Shown here piece after piece: positions 8,447-10,150 of a DNA stretch of 10,150 bases; position 1 is the stretch's first letter; every line of letters begins with the position of its first letter. Below the pieces are notes generated by a model. The model saw only the letters and a program-made list of their open reading frames with translations. It searched no databases and was not told where the DNA came from. The stretch is from Trichomonas tenax (lineage: Eukaryota > Parabasalia > Trichomonadida > Trichomonadidae), in NCBI GenBank assembly GCA_023091735.1, contig JALKBU010001506.1, positions 1-10,150 on the forward strand. The letters are read 5' to 3'. The position numbers and the translations under genes are program-made.

Positions 8447-8451
8447 TATGA
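8447..8451 (-). promoter_or_regulatory. Initiator-like element for the pseudokinase gene
   Basis: The minus strand reads a T-run, then TCATA, then ATG. TCATA fits the trichomonad TCA-Y-W initiator exactly and would leave a leader of about three bases. The element supports the start codon at 8446. The leader is at the short end of what is known, so transcription could instead start further upstream. Confidence 0.45.
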
Positions 8452-9302
8452 AAAAAAATGTATTGTTTATATAAACTTTAGTTCAAAAATACTTTTTGTA
8501 ATCAAATAGACTTTATATCTATAAAAATTATTTTTATTTTTGGATTCAATATCGATTAAATCGGACATTTATGCTGCAATTACCAAACAAAACACGTTTG
8601 AAGGTCATACCACTTGTTACTTGTCTCATTTCATTTTTTATCATCAGCAAAATATTTCATTGAGGAAAACAACTTGGTGAATTCAACATCGCATGATGAA
8701 GTAGAATCATATGGCACACAGCAATCACAATGATTTCCAACTCAAGCAACATTAAAATCAACAATGAAGGTTATGAATTTTAATAGAAGCAAAATGATCC
8801 TTTCTGTTATCAAACTTTTTAATATGAAGCACATTTGGATGCATATGTGTGCAAATTTGGAAGATAATTTTTGCTCTGGAAAAATAGTAGATATAGTCCA
8901 AGAAGATCCATAAAAAATACGTTTTTTTGAAAGTAATTTAATTGAATGATAGTGGAGTTATATTCTATATGCTATTTTTCACACAATGCTAACTCATGAC
9001 TCAGTTTGAACAAAAATATAAAATGGCGAAAAAATGAAATTTCCGTGAGTCAAACCAAAGTCATCAAGACTATAGGTACAAAAATTAGCCACTGCACTAA
9101 AGTGAACGAAGGATTTTATCAAAAAAAATTATTGATACAAAAAATTAAGATAAAATTGGGCCAAGCAGTTGTTCGCGGTTTTGTCATTATTTTCCTTGCA
9201 TTCCAACAGGAATGAATGTTTTGTCTCGAGCAGAAAATGGTCTTCTTCATGCTGAGTCATGATTTTCATCACGAGAACACACACACACTGTAGTTAGTAA
9301 TT
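8452..9302. other. Gene-free stretch between pseudokinase and repeat cluster
   Basis: About 850 bases. Short plus-strand pieces look faintly protein-like: a 31-codon piece ending in IVDIVQEDP-stop at about 8819-8912, and IPTGMNVLSRAENGLLHAES near 9200-9258. They lie in different frames, are short, and match nothing I recognise. A 69-codon frame opens at 9006 but is lysine- and isoleucine-rich with no domain. A short (AC)n run occurs around 9280-9290. An inverted repeat within this stretch is listed separately. Confidence 0.5.
8994..9262. repeat. Pair of 11-base inverted repeats 247 bases apart
   Basis: TCATGACTCAG at 8994-9004 recurs as its exact reverse complement at 9252-9262, so the two face each other across 247 bases. 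A few further bases inside each arm also partly agree. This could be the ends of a tiny non-autonomous element, but arms of this length can also arise by chance and I found no clear target-site duplication. Confidence 0.4.
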
Positions 9303-9349
9303 AGATGTTCGCATAATCCACGACTACGCCGTGGCTTCTGCGAACATCT
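9303..9349. repeat. Near-perfect 47-base hairpin
   Basis: Outer arms AGATGTTCGCA (9303-9313) and TGCGAACATCT (9339-9349) are perfect reverse complements. After a four-base mismatch on each side, inner arms CCACG (9318-9322) and CGTGG (9330-9334) pair again, with a seven-base loop. The sequence is GC-richer than its surroundings and heads the repeat cluster. A damaged copy occurs at 9491-9535. It may be a recombination or replication structure at the end of a mobile element, or a foldback element. Confidence 0.8.
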
Positions 9350-9357
9350 TTTTAAAT

Positions 9358-9494
9358 ATATTTACGACAGAATTAGTTTTACAAGTTAGGGTCCCCCCAT
9401 ATAGAAAATAAATTTTTGAATTTCTTACAAATTAACGTTAATTTTTATTTTGTAATTCCTGACTATATAAAATCTATTCACTTTTTAAAATAAT
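9358..9494 (+). repeat. Direct repeat, copy A (~137 bases)
   Basis: Begins ATATTTACGACAG and ends near TTAAAATAAT. It includes TTAGTTTTACAAGTTAGG, CCCCATATAGAAAATAAA, AATTAACGTTAA and GACTATATAAAAT, all of which recur in the same order in copy B at 9584-9724. Differences are scattered substitutions and indels of one to three bases. It lies directly after the hairpin, so hairpin plus repeat appears to be one unit. Confidence 0.85.
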
Positions 9495-9535
9495 CCACGT
9501 CTTTGCCACAAGTTCTGCGAACATTTTTTTTTTAA
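9491..9535 (+). repeat. Damaged second copy of the hairpin
   Basis: TAATCCACG at 9491-9499 and TTCTGCGAACAT at 9513-9524 repeat the middle and right arm of the hairpin at 9303-9349, in the same order and orientation. The left arm (AGATGTTCGCA) is absent and the inner CGTGG arm is degraded, so it can no longer fold the same way. A T-run follows, as in the first copy. Confidence 0.7.
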
Positions 9536-9583
9536 GTAATTACTGAAATCACAAATTATAAAAACAATGATTTATTAATACTA

Positions 9584-9724
9584 ATATTTACGACAGAGTT
9601 AGTTTTACAAGTTAGGTGCCCACCCCATATAGAAAATAAATTTTTGAATTTGCTTACAAAATTAACGTTAAAATTGATTTTGGAATTCCTGACTATATAA
9701 AATTTATTCAGTTTTAAAAATAAT
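9584..9724 (+). repeat. Direct repeat, copy B (~141 bases)
   Basis: A diverged second copy of 9358-9494, offset by about 226 bases and starting with the same ATATTTACGACAG. The spacing of the hairpin copies (177 bases) is smaller than that of the repeat copies, so about 50 bases at 9535-9583 were gained in the second unit or lost from the first. The copy ends just before the CTAA microsatellite. Confidence 0.85.
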
Positions 9725-9730
9725 TTATGA

Positions 9731-9746
9731 CTAACTAACTAACTAA
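9731..9746 (+). repeat. Four tandem CTAA units
   Basis: Four perfect CTAA repeats lie at the right edge of repeat copy B, between it and the 3' end of the charged-protein gene. Most likely a small microsatellite. Confidence 0.8.
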
Positions 9747-9813
9747 GAAAAGAAAGCGAAAGGATTTATGAAGTAAGAAATTTGAAAAATAATTTTAGTG
9801 ATTATGAGAGAAA

Positions 9814-9817
9814 TTTA
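9814..9817 (-). terminator. TAAA polyadenylation signal overlapping the stop codon
   Basis: The minus strand reads GAA-TAA-ATTT at the end of the charged-protein gene, so the stop codon TAA is the first three bases of TAAA. Overlap of UAAA with the stop is characteristic of trichomonad genes and suggests this gene is read by the host's 3' end machinery. Confidence 0.5.
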
Positions 9818-10141
9818 TTCGGATTTCTCCTCTTCCTCGAGCTTCTTCTTTTCTTCCTCTTCTTTCTTTTTGGCTTCCTCTGCTTCTCTCATACGTTTAC
9901 TTATCCATCTCGGATTCTTCTGTCTTCCTGCAGCAAGTGCTGCTAATTGTTTTTCTGTACACTTACGTTTCGGCTTAACTGGTTTCTTTTCTAGGGATGT
10001 AAGTCCTTCATCAGTTTGTTCATTCTTTTTCGTCTTTCTTGTTTTCGTTGTTGCTTTGAGTTCGTGACCTTCGGTCTTGGAGCTAAGCTCCTTTAATATT
10101 TCTTCCTTTAATGTCGCTTTCAAAGTTTCGAAGTCTGTCAT
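9815..10141 (-). CDS. Small highly charged protein, possibly from a Maverick element
   Basis: A complete 108-residue frame. Residues 1-20 form an amphipathic helix with alternating acidic and basic residues (FETLKATLKEEILKEL). Residues 28-60 are strongly basic (KTRKTKK, PVKPKRK). A short conserved-looking motif, CTEKQLAALAAGRQKNPRW, occupies 61-79. The C-terminus from 83 is a lysine/glutamate-only helix. It has no signal peptide or membrane segment. The TEKQL.AL..GR.K type of motif in a basic tail is one I associate with small proteins of Mavericks and related DNA viruses, possibly nucleic-acid-binding, but I cannot name a family and this is inference. The minus strand reads TATAAAACT before the ATG. 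Only nine upstream bases are in the window, so the promoter cannot be judged. The serine/phenylalanine-rich frame on the opposite strand is its shadow. Confidence 0.65.
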   Translation of the reverse strand: MTDFETLKATLKEEILKELSSKTEGHELKATTKTRKTKKNEQTDEGLTSLEKKPVKPKRKCTEKQLAALAAGRQKNPRWISKRMREAEEAKKKEEEEKKKLEEEEKSE

Positions 10142-10150
10142 AGTTTTATA

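Larger units (their letters stand above)
9303..10150. mobile_element. Possible edge of a mobile element (Maverick/Polinton candidate), runs off the window
   Basis: A sharp change of character occurs at 9303: a palindrome, long direct repeats, then a compact lysine-rich gene pointing outwards towards the repeats. Large Maverick/Polinton elements are abundant in Trichomonas vaginalis, have long repeated termini and carry several small genes for charged proteins. No polymerase, integrase, ATPase or capsid gene lies inside the window, so the assignment rests on context and on the feel of the protein. A different DNA transposon, or a cellular gene next to a local repeat, remains possible. Confidence 0.35.

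Noticed and set aside
9303..9724. Hairpin and repeats as a CRISPR array
   Set aside because: Only two diverged long units with no regular spacers, in a eukaryote-like sequence.
9731..9746. CTAA repeats as possible telomeric sequence
   Set aside because: Only four units, four bases long, with a gene continuing beyond them.
9730..9747. ACTAAC-containing sequence resembling the trichomonad intron branch/acceptor site
   Set aside because: The ACACAG part of the acceptor is missing and no matching GTAYGT donor with an exon was found; simple CTAA repeats explain it.
9798..10067. Serine/phenylalanine-rich plus-strand frame of 89 codons
   Set aside because: It is the complement of the Lys/Glu-rich gene at 9815-10141; runs of TTC/TCT are the antisense of GAA/AAG codons.

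Overview
The window looks like nuclear DNA of a parabasalid protist, most likely a trichomonad such as Trichomonas vaginalis or a relative. The base composition is AT-rich. The two long genes are intronless. A TCA-pyrimidine-W initiator (TCATT, TCATA) lies 3-6 bases upstream of both long start codons, giving almost no 5' leader. TAAA polyadenylation signals overlap or closely follow the stop codons of two genes. Expanded gene families and decayed copies surround the intact genes. The species is inferred from these habits and was not tested by any search.

Layout, left to right. Positions 1-250 are low-complexity AT sequence with G-runs and a 56-base A tract, possibly a poor-quality contig end. 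Positions 251-1145 hold frameshifted minus-strand coding remnants that I cannot name. Positions 1432-2221 hold a clearly decayed plus-strand gene for a glycine-rich protein, readable through two in-frame stops and two frame changes. Positions 2902-3216 hold what seems to be the signal-peptide-bearing N-terminal part of another glycine-rich protein. Positions 3539-4046 are a truncated HSP70 pseudogene. Positions 2222-2901, 3217-3538 and 4047-4394 show no supportable gene.

The intact core is on the minus strand. A pseudokinase gene (7268-8446) is followed 178 bases downstream by an 895-residue alpha-solenoid protein (4402-7089) that I recognise as VPS35L, the scaffold subunit of the Retriever endosomal recycling complex. 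The pseudokinase has lost the HRD aspartate and the DFG motif and ends in a coiled coil and one C-terminal membrane anchor. Each gene has its own initiator, so they are separate transcription units. A link between them (both could act on the cytosolic face of endomembranes) is only inference.

The right end differs in character. About 850 bases without a gene (8447-9302) are followed by a 47-base near-perfect hairpin (9303-9349), two diverged direct copies of a roughly 140-base unit (9358-9494 and 9584-9724), a damaged copy of the hairpin between them, and a complete 108-codon gene for a highly charged protein (9815-10141, minus). This resembles the edge of a mobile element, with a Maverick/Polinton the best candidate, that continues beyond the window. 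The overall picture is two conserved cellular genes in an island between decayed family members and a transposon edge.
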